Positions 8,358 to 16,719 of a stretch of DNA of 35,741 nucleotides are shown here, piece by piece. The stretch is from assembly GCA_027019785.1 (NCBI GenBank), contig JALUWF010000313.1:1-35741 (forward strand), given 5' to 3'. A program made the translations under genes and the position numbers. The notes under the pieces are model-generated. The model was not told where the DNA came from. It ran no database searches and saw only the letters and a program-made list of their open reading frames with translations. Source of the DNA: Mariprofundus sp. GTDB lineage: Bacteria; Pseudomonadota; Zetaproteobacteria; Mariprofundales; Mariprofundaceae. Every line of letters starts with the position of its first letter. Position 1 is the stretch's first letter.

Positions 8358-8903
8358 ATGATCAACAACGATTGCATACAGGATGTTTCCTTCACTGACT
8401 GCGAAAGCAGTCATGTGGGGAAATTGTGTCTGCAACTGAACTGCGATAGTGATTGCATTCTTGTACTGCGATCCATGGTCTCGGTGATGACAGCCCGGGC
8501 CGGCATGGATGCATTGCAGAGCAATCGTGTCGCCATTGCCGTGGACGAGTTGTTTGCTAATATTGCGACCCATGCCTACCTGGGCAAACCGGGCAAAGTG
8601 GAATTCGTCACTCGTATTGATAATCGACGGCATAGCGGACAGATACAAGAAGGACAGGAACTGGTGTTCGACTTCCGGGATTACGCCTCGATAGGCTGGA
8701 ACGGCGACCTTGCCGAGGTGGCATCCCGCATACTCGCAATCGATGAACTGTGTCCGGGCGGGCTGGGATTGCGATTGATCTGCTCGGTGGCAGACCATTG
8801 CGAGCATAAAATCCTTGAAGATGGCAATCAGTGGCGACTGACATTTAATATTGATCACGGCAAACGCTCGAAAGGTGAAGCGCATCATGAATACAGATCT
8901 TAA
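8358..8903 (+). CDS. anti-sigma factor kinase, RsbW/SpoIIAB-like HATPase
   Basis: GHKL-fold serine kinase of the partner-switching type, which phosphorylates a STAS antagonist and in many systems sequesters a sigma factor or another target. The sequence shows the N-box AIAVDELFANIATHAYLG (motif E-N-A-H region, here DELFANIATHA), the G1 box LVFDFRDYASIGW in degenerate form, and the G2 segment CPGGLGLRLICSVADHCEH. ATG at 8358 is preferred because GAGGTGAT lies directly upstream and it gives a 181-residue product of normal family size; an in-frame ATG at 8268 would add 30 unmatched residues. It overlaps the STAS gene by 17 bases, as expected for a partner-switch pair. No sigma factor gene is adjacent. 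Confidence 0.82.
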   Translation: MINNDCIQDVSFTDCESSHVGKLCLQLNCDSDCILVLRSMVSVMTARAGMDALQSNRVAIAVDELFANIATHAYLGKPGKVEFVTRIDNRRHSGQIQEGQELVFDFRDYASIGWNGDLAEVASRILAIDELCPGGLGLRLICSVADHCEHKILEDGNQWRLTFNIDHGKRSKGEAHHEYRS

Positions 8904-9216
8904 ATTTGAACAGGAAGAGGGGGACGAAGGTTGCACCCTGCTGCGAGTGTATGGAGATGTCACTATCCAGACATCTCCGAAGCTGCGCGAGCAGTTAAAA
9001 CCATTGCTGGGCACTTCTACCAAGGAAATTCATGTGGCGCTGGAGCATGTTGATTTTATGGATTCATCCGGCATCGCAACGCTGGTCGAAGGCTTGCAGT
9101 GGGCTCGAATGACAGGGGGGCGATTTGTGCTCTCCGGCCTGAGCGAAAATGTACGCGACGTGTTTGAACTGGCCAAACTGGATACGGTATTTGAAATCGA
9201 GGAAAGCCCTGCATGA
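8887..9216 (+). CDS. STAS-domain anti-anti-sigma factor (SpoIIAA/RsbV-like or MlaB-like)
   Basis: A 109-residue STAS domain. The phospho-acceptor loop reads [15 protein letters not shown], with D59-S60-S61-G62; S60 aligns with the phosphorylated Ser58 of SpoIIAA. It probably acts with the kinase encoded just upstream, whose 3' end it overlaps. ATG at 8887 has AAGGTGA upstream. The upstream Mla operon has no mlaB gene of its own, and MlaB is also a small STAS protein, so this gene could serve as MlaB, as a classic anti-anti-sigma factor, or both. The sequence alone does not decide. It overlaps ubiD by ATGA at 9213. Confidence 0.85.
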   Translation: MNTDLKFEQEEGDEGCTLLRVYGDVTIQTSPKLREQLKPLLGTSTKEIHVALEHVDFMDSSGIATLVEGLQWARMTGGRFVLSGLSENVRDVFELAKLDTVFEIEESPA

Positions 9217-10682
9217 GTCAGCCCGGATATCCAGATCTGCGTGCTTTTATCGCCGATCTGGAACAGAGGGGATTATTAAAACGCATTACCACTGAAGTCA
9301 GTACTGAACTGGAAATCACCGAGATTTCCGACCGGGTGCTGCGCGTCGGCGGCCCGGCGCTGCTGTTCGAGCATGTCAAAAACTCCCATATGCCGGTCTT
9401 AACCAATCTGTTCGGTACAGCCGAGCGTATTGCGTTGGGTATGGGACGAGAGTCTGCTTCCGAGTTGCGCGAAATCGGTGAATTGCTGGCCTACCTGAAA
9501 GAACCCGAACCGCCCAAAGGTATTAAAGACGCATGGGATAAATTCCCGGTGTTGAAAAAAGTGATGCACATGCAGCCCAAACGGGTCAAAAAAGCGGCCT
9601 GGCAGCAGCTTGTACTCACAGGCGATGATGTCGATCTGGATCGCTTGCCCATTCAAACCTGCTGGCCCGATGATGCTGCGCCCCTATTAACCTGGGGTTT
9701 AGTCGTGACACGCGGCCCCAACAAGGAACGCCAGAATATCGGCATCTATCGGCAGCAGAAAATCGGCAAAAACAAACTTATCATGCGCTGGCTCAAACAT
9801 CGCGGCGGTGCGCAGGATCATCTGGAAGCCAAAAAAGCCGGGGCGGAATCATTCCCGTGCGCAGTCGTCATCGGCGCTGATCCGGCCACCATTCTGGCTG
9901 CGGTCACACCGATTCCGGACTCCTTGTCCGAATATCAGTTTGCCGGTCTGTTGCGCGGCAAGAAAACCGTCTTGTGCGATTGCCTGTCGGTGCCATTGCA
10001 GGTGCCGGCTTCGGCGGAAATCGTGCTCGAAGGACATGTCTCGCTCAGTGAATATGCCAAAGAAGGGCCATTCGGCGATCACACCGGCTATTACAACGAA
10101 ACGGAGATGTTCCCCGTATTTACGGTGGAGACCATGAGCATGCGCTCCGATGCCATCTACCACTCCACCCATACCGGCAAGCCGCCGGATGAACCGGCTG
10201 TGCTGGGGCTGGCGTTTAACGAAGTGTTCGTGCCGATTCTGCAAAAACAGTTTCCTGAAATTGTCGATTTTTATTTGCCTATGGAGGGCTGTTCCTACCG
10301 CGTCGCCGTCGTCTCCATCCGCAAGGGTTATGCCGGCCATGCCAAGCGGGTGATGTTCGGCATCTGGTCGTATCTGCGCCAGTTTATGTACACCAAATAC
10401 ATTATCGTGGTCGATGAAGATATCGATTGTCGCGACTGGAAAGAGGTGATCTGGGCCATCTCCACGCGATGCGATCCGGCCCGTGATTTTACCATAACGG
10501 AAAATACGCCCATCGATTATCTCGATTTTGCCTCTCCCGTGGCCGGACTGGGCTCGAAAGTCGGCATCGATGCCACCAACAAGTGGCCGGGCGAAAGCAG
10601 CCGCGAATGGGGGCGGCCAATCAGCATGGATGCAGACGTGAAGGCGCGTGTTGACGCCATCTGGCAGGAACTGGATCTGTGA
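9213..10682 (+). CDS. ubiD: UbiD family prenylated-FMN decarboxylase (3-octaprenyl-4-hydroxybenzoate decarboxylase)
   Basis: Cytoplasmic decarboxylase of ubiquinone synthesis that uses prenylated FMN made by UbiX, which is not in this window. At 489 residues it has the usual UbiD length. It starts [19 protein letters not shown] and holds [29 protein letters not shown], the cofactor region [16 protein letters not shown], and the catalytic [12 protein letters not shown] with E284 and D289. The C-terminal block SRPVSM-type [17 protein letters not shown] is also present. The ATG overlaps the STAS stop (ATGA), so the genes are likely co-translated. The close match to proteobacterial UbiD makes an aromatic-acid decarboxylase less likely. 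Confidence 0.94.
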   Translation: MSQPGYPDLRAFIADLEQRGLLKRITTEVSTELEITEISDRVLRVGGPALLFEHVKNSHMPVLTNLFGTAERIALGMGRESASELREIGELLAYLKEPEPPKGIKDAWDKFPVLKKVMHMQPKRVKKAAWQQLVLTGDDVDLDRLPIQTCWPDDAAPLLTWGLVVTRGPNKERQNIGIYRQQKIGKNKLIMRWLKHRGGAQDHLEAKKAGAESFPCAVVIGADPATILAAVTPIPDSLSEYQFAGLLRGKKTVLCDCLSVPLQVPASAEIVLEGHVSLSEYAKEGPFGDHTGYYNETEMFPVFTVETMSMRSDAIYHSTHTGKPPDEPAVLGLAFNEVFVPILQKQFPEIVDFYLPMEGCSYRVAVVSIRKGYAGHAKRVMFGIWSYLRQFMYTKYIIVVDEDIDCRDWKEVIWAISTRCDPARDFTITENTPIDYLDFASPVAGLGSKVGIDATNKWPGESSREWGRPISMDADVKARVDAIWQELDL

Positions 10683-10730
10683 AGATCGGAATGCAACTGG
10701 CAGCCCGGGAAACTGATAGCGTTCATACTC

Positions 10731-12635
10731 ATGTCTAAACAACTACGCATTGCTCTGATCACTATTCTGCTGGTTGTGGTCGGTGCGGTTTACATGCTGA
10801 TATCCACGCCGGACTATGGCGATATCAATGCCGATGGGGTGAGGCTGGGCAAGGCGGCTTACCAGCAGGGGGATTATGATGAAGCGGCCAAATGGTTCCA
10901 TCTAGCTGCCAAAAAAGGTAACAAACAGGCCCAGTATCAGTTTGCCATGCTCTATCGCAACGGCAAGGGCGTTGATCGCGATGATACGCAGGCCGTGCGC
11001 TGGCTCAAACTGGCTGCCGCGCAACATCATCAAGAAGCCGAATATCAACTGGGCGCCATGCTGGAGCATGGACGCGGGGTGGATCGCGCTGATGCTGCTG
11101 CCGCCTTCAAATGGTTTCGACAGGCAGCGCTGAGCGGTCACAGCGGCGCGCAGTTGCATCTGGCCTTGATGTACGAAAAGGGGCACGGCGTTAAAAAGAG
11201 TGATGCGCAAGCTCTGGACTGGGCCGTAAAAGCCGCCGCATCCGATAACACCGATGCCAAATCATATTTGCAGCAACTGTTGAATCGCATCAATGCCAAA
11301 GCGTCCAATGGCGATGCTGCGGCCCAGTTCGTACTGGCCCGCCTCTACGAGCGTGGCGAGGGGCTGCAGGCTGACAAAAACAGAGCCGAACAGTGGTTAC
11401 GTCAGAGTGCCGCCAAAGGCAATCCGGCCGCGCAATTTCATCTGGCGGAGCTGTTGCGACAAAGAAAAGGTTCGCAGTCGATACAACAAGCCGCCGATTT
11501 ATACCTGCAAGCCGCCCGGCAAGGCGTCATGCAAGCTGCCGCGAAAATCGGTGCGCTCTATGCAACAGGACAGGGGGTGAATCGGGATTTAACTGCAGCG
11601 ATCAGCTGGCTAAAAAAAGCCGCCGATGCCGGACAGAGTCAGGCGCAGACCAATCTGGGGATTCTGCTAGCCGCGAAACATCAGGATCAGCAGGCCATCC
11701 ACTGGCTAACGCAGGCTGCGCAAGGCGGAGCGGCGGATGCCCAAAATAATCTGGCAGTCATGCTGGCGCTGGGCCGGGGTGCTAAACGGGATCTGCGCAG
11801 TGCACTGCAGTGGATGAAAAAAGCTGCGGCGGCTGATCCTCTGGCACAATATAATCTGGGGCTGATCTACTTGCGCGGCATCGGCATCATGCAGAATGAG
11901 GAGACGGCCGCACAGTGGCTTCAAAAAGCGCAGGCCAGCGGCAATAAACAGGCCAGATTCATACTGGGGCTACTTTACGACACGGGCCGAGGCGTTGTTT
12001 CCAACACTGCAACAGCCCAGCACTGGTATGGCCTGGCTGCTGAGGCAGGCGACACCAATGCCATATACAATCTGGCTGTACTCTATTATGGCCAATCCGA
12101 TTTTAACAAAGCTTTTGCGCTATTCAAACGGGCTGCCAATGCGGGTGACTTAGAAGCGCAAAATATAGTCGCTTCGATGTTGCAGTTGGGACAGGGCGTA
12201 ACATTCGATGTGCAACAGGCCTTAACATGGTACAGTAAAGCTGCCAGCCACGGCTATGCCCCGGCTCAATTCAACCTGGGAAATCTGTACAGGAAGGGCG
12301 ACGGCATGGAACAGCGAGACGATATTGCCGTAAACTGGTATCGCAAGGCAGCTGCTCAGGGCTATGCCCCGGCGCAAAATGCGCTGGCCTACATGGTTGC
12401 CCAGGGTCGCGGCATAGCGGCGAACAGGGAACAGGCGCTGCAATGGCTACAAAAGGCCTCCGCCCAGGGCTTCAGTATTGCCGGGCACAACCTTTCGCTG
12501 CTCAGGCAAAAGCAGAGCGGCTTCACGCTGGTCAGTCTGGAAGTGAATTTTCAGGTGCGTGCCAATATTCTAACAGAAAACCCGTTTGATTTAGCTCATC
12601 GTTTACAGATCTACCATACGCCACAGTTACATTAA
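10731..12635 (+). CDS. membrane-anchored Sel1-repeat protein, 634 aa
   Basis: The N-terminus MSKQLRIALITILLVVVGAV is a membrane anchor or uncleaved signal. The rest is an array of Sel1-like TPR units of about 36 residues, each with the pattern A-Q-x-x-L-A-x-x-Y-x-x-G-x-G-V-x-x-D-x-x-x-A-x-x-W-x-x-x-A-A; examples are AQYQFAMLYRNGKGVDRD and AQFNLGNLYRKGDGMEQRDD. By eye there are well over ten units. The last 45 residues (after FTLVSLEVNFQVRANIL) break the repeat. Sel1 proteins are adaptor scaffolds; no partner can be inferred. No clear ribosome-binding site precedes 10731. It ends before the non-coding region that leads into the B12 operon, and is probably the end of a transcript. Confidence 0.85.
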   Translation: MSKQLRIALITILLVVVGAVYMLISTPDYGDINADGVRLGKAAYQQGDYDEAAKWFHLAAKKGNKQAQYQFAMLYRNGKGVDRDDTQAVRWLKLAAAQHHQEAEYQLGAMLEHGRGVDRADAAAAFKWFRQAALSGHSGAQLHLALMYEKGHGVKKSDAQALDWAVKAAASDNTDAKSYLQQLLNRINAKASNGDAAAQFVLARLYERGEGLQADKNRAEQWLRQSAAKGNPAAQFHLAELLRQRKGSQSIQQAADLYLQAARQGVMQAAAKIGALYATGQGVNRDLTAAISWLKKAADAGQSQAQTNLGILLAAKHQDQQAIHWLTQAAQGGAADAQNNLAVMLALGRGAKRDLRSALQWMKKAAAADPLAQYNLGLIYLRGIGIMQNEETAAQWLQKAQASGNKQARFILGLLYDTGRGVVSNTATAQHWYGLAAEAGDTNAIYNLAVLYYGQSDFNKAFALFKRAANAGDLEAQNIVASMLQLGQGVTFDVQQALTWYSKAASHGYAPAQFNLGNLYRKGDGMEQRDDIAVNWYRKAAAQGYAPAQNALAYMVAQGRGIAANREQALQWLQKASAQGFSIAGHNLSLLRQKQSGFTLVSLEVNFQVRANILTENPFDLAHRLQIYHTPQLH

Positions 12636-12689
12636 CCCAACCCGGCATCGCCGCAACCAAACAGGTTGGAACCACAACTGATTTTGATT

Positions 12690-12717
12690 TCTTCGCGTCC
12701 TTTGCGGCTTTGCGTGA
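12690..12717. repeat. intergenic repeat-like sequence with CTTTGCG motifs
   Basis: The stretch downstream of the Sel1 gene holds TTCGCGTCC, CCTTTGCGG and CTTTGCGTGAG in close succession. From memory this resembles a family of short intergenic repeats found in many bacterial genomes. Only one copy is visible here, so the repeat status is recalled, not shown. Confidence 0.3.
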
Positions 12718-12747
12718 GTCGCTTTTGATCTTGTGGCCGAAAAGGAT

Positions 12748-12781
12748 TTAACCCGGACTATTCATGAATGGTCCGGGTTAA
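12748..12781. repeat. 34-bp near-perfect palindrome
   Basis: TTAACCCGGAC at 12748-12758 and GTCCGGGTTAA at 12771-12781 are exact inverted copies. The 12 bases between them contain ATTCATGAAT, itself a palindrome, and the only unmatched pair is T12759 with G12770, a wobble in RNA. The whole element folds into one stem with almost no loop. It ends about 30 bases before the riboswitch and about 110 bases after the Sel1 gene. It may act as a terminator for the Sel1 transcript, though no T-run follows on the plus strand, or be a REP-like mobile palindrome. Confidence 0.6.
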
Positions 12782-12810
12782 GAGTATAGACGCAAGCTGG
12801 AGCCGTCGTT

Positions 12811-13158
12811 ATGGTTCGCCCCGTTTTGGGTGCCCAACGGTTGATTGTCACACATTTGACCACGGGTGAAACGGGAAGTCCGGTGCGGAGAATCAATAAC
12901 CAATTCGGTCAGATCGCCTGATATTTGATTTCTGGCAAGGCGCGAGCAGCGCAAAAGCGGAGCATACTTATCGTATGTGAGCATCGAGCAGCAGAGCAAC
13001 GCAGCCAGCAGTCAAATAGCAGGATGAGATGAGCGGATTGAACCAATGCCGGCGCAGCCCCCGCTACTGTAGGCCTGACAACGCTGTTTTAATCCACTGC
13101 GACACCAGTCACGGGAAGGAGGCAGCCGCGAATGAAGGCAAGCCAGGAGACCGGCCCG
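12811..13158 (+). promoter_or_regulatory. cobalamin riboswitch upstream of btuB, interrupted by an insertion
   Basis: A B12-binding leader RNA that normally lowers expression of B12 uptake and synthesis genes when cobalamin is present. Conserved blocks in order are GGTT at 12813, GGGTGCCC at 12828, GGGTGAAACGGGAAGTCCGGTG around 12864-12885 (split here as GGGTGAAACGGGAAG then TCCGGTG), AATGCCGGCGCAGCCCCCGC at 13045-13064, CTACTGTAGGCC, CCACTG at 13095, GGGAAGGAGGC at 13123, and the B12 box AGCCAGGAGACCGGCC at 13141-13156. A GACATG-CGTGT-CATGTC hairpin at 13165-13181 and a possible closing pair GCCGTC/GACGGC (12802 and 13222) lie outside the core. The family's normally short loop between the CCGGTG and AATGCCGG blocks is enlarged by about 160 bases. 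The btuB start follows at 13330. Confidence 0.9.
12905..13047. mobile_element. MITE-like hairpin element inserted within the cobalamin riboswitch
   Basis: Between the riboswitch blocks CCGGTG and GCCGGCGCAG lies a symmetrical non-coding element. AACCAAT occurs at 12898-12904 and again at 13041-13047, like a 7-bp target duplication. Inside, CCTGATATTTGATTTCTGGC (12917-12936) pairs with GCCAGCAGTCAAATAGCAGG (13004-13023) at 17 of 20 positions, and GCATAC-TTATC-GTATGT (12962-12978) forms the apex; all three pairs share the centre near 12970. It has no ORF. Removing one copy of the 7-mer and the insert restores a nearly normal riboswitch loop. The element type resembles hairpin repeats dispersed in proteobacterial genomes (recalled, not searched). 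Confidence 0.65.
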
Positions 13159-13329
13159 AGACAAGACATGCGTGTCATGTCGACGGTATGGGGCCTCGGA
13201 GGGAGACTGGTTGCCGGATGTGACGGCCTGCTCCCGAATGTTCAGCCCATTATATCCCGTATTCCTTTCTCTCTCTCGTGATTCATACCGCACATTATAT
13301 ATGCGCGGCGGGCGCGAAGGAGAAACATC

Positions 13330-15174
13330 TTGATCAAACGTACCAACAAAAATATGCAGAAATATCCATTATGGATAGCAGGAATGCTGTTGTTTGCACC
13401 AGTGCAGGCGCAAGCGACTGAAACATTAAAGCCGTTGGTGGTGACTGCGGGGCGTATCGCACAGGATCCGGCCAAGGTGAGCGCCGATGTAACTGTGATC
13501 GACCGGCAGGCTATTATCCAGTCGCAAAAGACATCAGTGGCAGATATTTTGCGTAGTCAGCCGGGTATAGATGTGGCGGCCAGTGGCGGGCCGGGCAAGG
13601 CGACATCCGTTTTTTTAAGGGGTGCGAATTCAGGACAAACGCTGGTCTTGATCGACGGTGTGCGCGTGGGTTCGGCAACGCTTGGTTCCTTTGATTGGGC
13701 CACTCTTTCCACTGCGGATGTGGAGCGCATAGAAATTGTACGCGGTCCGCAGTCTTCGCTATATGGCGCCGATGCGATGGGCGGCGTGATTCAGATTTTT
13801 ACTCGCAATGGCAAAGGTAAGCCGCGCGTGCGAGTGTACGGGGAGGCGGGAACCTATCATACAGTGTCGGGCGGTGCGAGTGTCAGCGGATCGACAGATT
13901 CCGGAGTGTCCTATGCCCTGACAGCAGATAGTTCCCGCACACGCAGCGTTTCTGCAGCAGCCCGTGGCAATGAACCAGACCCCTACCGCCAGGTCACGGT
14001 TTCCGGGCGCCTGGGCATACCTGTCGGAGATGGAACACTGGATGTCATCCTGCGTAATGTGGACGGCAAAACGGGCCTGGATGGCTTTGGGCCTGTTGAT
14101 GCACTGAATTTCACAAGTGATACCAAACAAACGGTGAGTAGTGCGAAGCTATCCTATCCGCTGGGCGATTGGCTGGATACCAGTTTGCAGGTTTCCCGTT
14201 CGACAGATGAAGTCATCAACCATGATCCTGCCGTCAGCTTCAACAACTCGGATTTTCGAACCCGCATTGATCAGATAACATGGCAGAACACACTGGACTG
14301 GCAGTCTCTGACAATGCTGGTGGGTCTGGACTTGCACTGGGACAGAGGATTGAGCGGTAGCGCCAAGCTGGATCGAACCATTATCCAGCGGGCTGGATTC
14401 GCGGCTTTGTCGTGGGATGGTAACTGGGCGAATCTAAGCGTATCGGTACGCAATGATCGTAATTCGACCAGCCGGAATAAAACCACATATCATGCCGGGG
14501 GCGTGCTTCGACCGCTGGACGGGCTGAAGCTCACAGCCAACTACGGTACGGGATTTAAGGCTCCGTCGATCAACAATTTGTTCTTTCCCGGTTTTGGCAA
14601 TCCAAACCTGGCACCTGAACAAAGTAAAGGCTGGGATGCTGGGGTTCATTATCAGCTGCAGGAAAAAGAATTTAGCACAGAAGTGAATGCAGTTTGGTTT
14701 GATCAACGGTTTACCAATCTGATTCAAACGGTTCTGGTGTTGCCGCCATTTACCTACGCTCCGCTCAATACAGGCAAAGCGCGGACGAATGGATTGGAGT
14801 TATCGACAAAGCTCGCCTATGGCCCGGTCTATGCCAGCGCCAACTGGACGTTTTTGCATGCCATCAACTCACTGGATGGCACCCGTTTGGCCAGGCGGGC
14901 AAAGGACTCCGGTAGTTTTATTGCAGGCGTGCGTATGATGGGAGTGAATGCTGAAGTGCAGTTGGATGTTGTCGGCCCGCGATTTTCTGCAGCCGGGAAT
15001 AAAAAGCCGATGCGGGGTTACCATAAGACGGATATCCGTGTAAGTTATCAACTCAATCCCGTATGGACGATTCATGCTCGTGTGGATAACCTTGAAAATA
15101 AGAAGTACGAAGAAGTATCGGGGTATAGCGTATTGGGGCAGGCATTCTATGGCGGGGTAAGCGTGGCATTGTAA
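13330..15174 (+). CDS. btuB: TonB-dependent outer-membrane cobalamin receptor BtuB
   Basis: Outer-membrane beta-barrel that imports corrinoids using TonB energy. The start is TTG at 13330 with AAGGAG 7 bases upstream. A signal peptide, WIAGMLLFAPVQAQA, is followed by the TonB box ETLKPLVVTAGR and the plug domain (KTSVADILRSQPGIDVAASG, SVFLRGANSGQTLVLIDGVR, VERIEIVRGPQSSLYGADAM). The barrel follows, with the late FKAPSINNLFFPGFGNPNL and a C-terminal strand ending GQAFYGGVSVAL. At 614 residues it is the size of E. coli BtuB. The B12 riboswitch upstream and the B12 genes downstream decide BtuB over a siderophore receptor. Confidence 0.94.
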   Translation: MIKRTNKNMQKYPLWIAGMLLFAPVQAQATETLKPLVVTAGRIAQDPAKVSADVTVIDRQAIIQSQKTSVADILRSQPGIDVAASGGPGKATSVFLRGANSGQTLVLIDGVRVGSATLGSFDWATLSTADVERIEIVRGPQSSLYGADAMGGVIQIFTRNGKGKPRVRVYGEAGTYHTVSGGASVSGSTDSGVSYALTADSSRTRSVSAAARGNEPDPYRQVTVSGRLGIPVGDGTLDVILRNVDGKTGLDGFGPVDALNFTSDTKQTVSSAKLSYPLGDWLDTSLQVSRSTDEVINHDPAVSFNNSDFRTRIDQITWQNTLDWQSLTMLVGLDLHWDRGLSGSAKLDRTIIQRAGFAALSWDGNWANLSVSVRNDRNSTSRNKTTYHAGGVLRPLDGLKLTANYGTGFKAPSINNLFFPGFGNPNLAPEQSKGWDAGVHYQLQEKEFSTEVNAVWFDQRFTNLIQTVLVLPPFTYAPLNTGKARTNGLELSTKLAYGPVYASANWTFLHAINSLDGTRLARRAKDSGSFIAGVRMMGVNAEVQLDVVGPRFSAAGNKKPMRGYHKTDIRVSYQLNPVWTIHARVDNLENKKYEEVSGYSVLGQAFYGGVSVAL

Positions 15175-15187
15175 TGGAGAGCTTCTG

Positions 15188-15898
15188 ATGCGGGATGGGC
15201 ATGTTCGGCTGATGGCTGCACTGGTAGCGGCAGGCGGCCTGCATGCCCTCCTGCTAAGCTGGCCGCTGCAAGTATTCAAGCCAGTGAGCATTAGTAACGG
15301 CCCGTTACATGTCGAACTCTTGAAGCCCTCCACGCCAGCCTTAACAAAGCCTGCCCGTCCATCCCATGCCCTTGCACATACAGAAGTAAAACAGCAACAA
15401 AAAAAAGTTATTCCTACAAAAAAATTGCAGCGCAGGCAAACACTTCCGGTCGCTGACTCGGTGCGCGTGAAAAAAAAACCAGATCCAGAGAGCGTAATAC
15501 GGTCGCCCGGAGTAAAGGCAGCCAGCGCAACACGGCAACATGTCCATAAACCATTGGATTCCGGGCGCTCCACTATCTCAAACAGGCAAGTTCACCTGTC
15601 ACCGCAAGATCATAACGAATCAGCAGTACCACACATGCCACCTTCCATGTCGGCAGCTGCGCAAGCCATGTTGCTGGCGAACATCCGTTACCCCCGGCTG
15701 GCACGCCGGCGCAGGTGGCAGGGAAAGGGGGAGTTTCAACTGGCTATTGTTAGTCAGAGCATTCGCAATATCACCATGTTGGTCTCCACCGGCCATGCCG
15801 TTCTGGATCGCGCTGTGCAGCGGGGATTATCCGGCGTCGATCATATCCCCGTTGCAGATGGACAATATCGGCTGCCTGTCGAATTTCGCCTGCAATGA
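15188..15898 (+). CDS. TonB-like energy transducer
   Basis: Links the proton-motive force of the inner membrane to outer-membrane receptors, here most likely BtuB. The 236-residue product has an N-terminal anchor (VRLMAALVAAGGLHALLLSW), a Pro/Lys-rich periplasmic linker, and a C-terminal TonB domain with ANIRYPRLARRRRWQGKGEF and a final LPVEFRLQ strand. ATG at 15188 has GGAGAG 6 bases upstream, 13 bases after btuB. Runs of 8, 7 and 9 adenines occur in the linker (15399-15406, 15418-15424, 15470-15478). No exbB or exbD is present in the window. It overlaps btuF by ATGA. Confidence 0.82.
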   Translation: MRDGHVRLMAALVAAGGLHALLLSWPLQVFKPVSISNGPLHVELLKPSTPALTKPARPSHALAHTEVKQQQKKVIPTKKLQRRQTLPVADSVRVKKKPDPESVIRSPGVKAASATRQHVHKPLDSGRSTISNRQVHLSPQDHNESAVPHMPPSMSAAAQAMLLANIRYPRLARRRRWQGKGEFQLAIVSQSIRNITMLVSTGHAVLDRAVQRGLSGVDHIPVADGQYRLPVEFRLQ

Positions 15899-16719
15899 AA
15901 TCCGCACAGGTAATCTCCAGACTGCTGATGCGCGCCATCGGTTTATGGCTGCTCTGCCTCTGCTTACCCTATCCGGCGACTGCGGTTGAACGCATTCTGG
16001 CGTTATCGCCCCATGTTTGTGAAATACTCTATGCCATCGGCGCAGGCGATGAGGTTGTCGGCGCTGTGGATTATTGTGATTATCCCGCAGCGGCCAGGCA
16101 TGTGCCGCGCGTGGGTAACTATACCGGCATCAATCTGGAAGCGGCACTGATGCTAAAGCCTACCATGGCTATTATTTCCGGTACCAGCCGGCAGAGAGAG
16201 CAGCTGCAGGCGCTGGGCATTCGCGTCGTACGCAGCGCGCCGCAAAGCGTCGATGATGTACTGGTGGATATTCGTCGTCTGGGCCGCCTGACCGGCCATG
16301 CCAGAGAGGCCAATGCACTAGCTGAAAATATACAACTGCGCCTGGATCATCAGGCTAAAATTCGGCGAAAGCGACCGATCAGAGTGTTTTATGAAATCTG
16401 GAACGACCCGCTACAAACTGTCGGTGGCAAGGGGTTTATCAATGATCTGTTGCAGCGGGCTGGCTTGATAAATGTGTTTGCATCCATTCCGCTGGAGACG
16501 CCACGCACCAATCTCGAATCAGTATTGCGCGCCGCACCTGACGTGGTCATCATACCGTCGGAACATCGAGATGTTGCGGCGCGCGCCCGATATTGGAAAC
16601 GGTGGCTGGGCAAGGATGTGCGTATCATTGTAGTGAATCCCGACCTGATACATCGTCCCGGGCCGCGCATTATCGATGGCATTGAAGCCTTGCAAAAGGC
16701 GCTGGAGCAGCAGCCATGA
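15895..16719 (+). CDS. btuF: periplasmic cobalamin-binding protein BtuF
   Basis: Binding protein of a B12 ABC importer. The signal peptide region (AIGLWLLCLCLPYPATA) is followed by the class III binding-protein fold: VERILALSPHVCEILYAIGA, VGAVDYCDYPAAA, VGNYTGINLEAALMLKP and ETPRTNLESVLRAAPDVVII. The pattern of LSPH and DYCDYP is characteristic of BtuF. At 274 residues the length fits. The ATG overlaps the stop of the TonB-like gene. The permease and ATPase partners BtuC and BtuD are not in this window, so they must be elsewhere or replaced. Confidence 0.88.
   Translation: MKSAQVISRLLMRAIGLWLLCLCLPYPATAVERILALSPHVCEILYAIGAGDEVVGAVDYCDYPAAARHVPRVGNYTGINLEAALMLKPTMAIISGTSRQREQLQALGIRVVRSAPQSVDDVLVDIRRLGRLTGHAREANALAENIQLRLDHQAKIRRKRPIRVFYEIWNDPLQTVGGKGFINDLLQRAGLINVFASIPLETPRTNLESVLRAAPDVVIIPSEHRDVAARARYWKRWLGKDVRIIVVNPDLIHRPGPRIIDGIEALQKALEQQP

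Noticed and set aside
8109-9023. Long minus-strand open frame (304 codons) opposite the kinase and STAS genes
   Set aside because: It is antisense to two genes with clear domain motifs, and its translation has no recognisable family; a shadow of plus-strand coding.
9849-10742. Long minus-strand open frame (297 codons) opposite ubiD
   Set aside because: The plus strand carries full UbiD motifs; the antisense product is His/Arg-rich with no domain signs.
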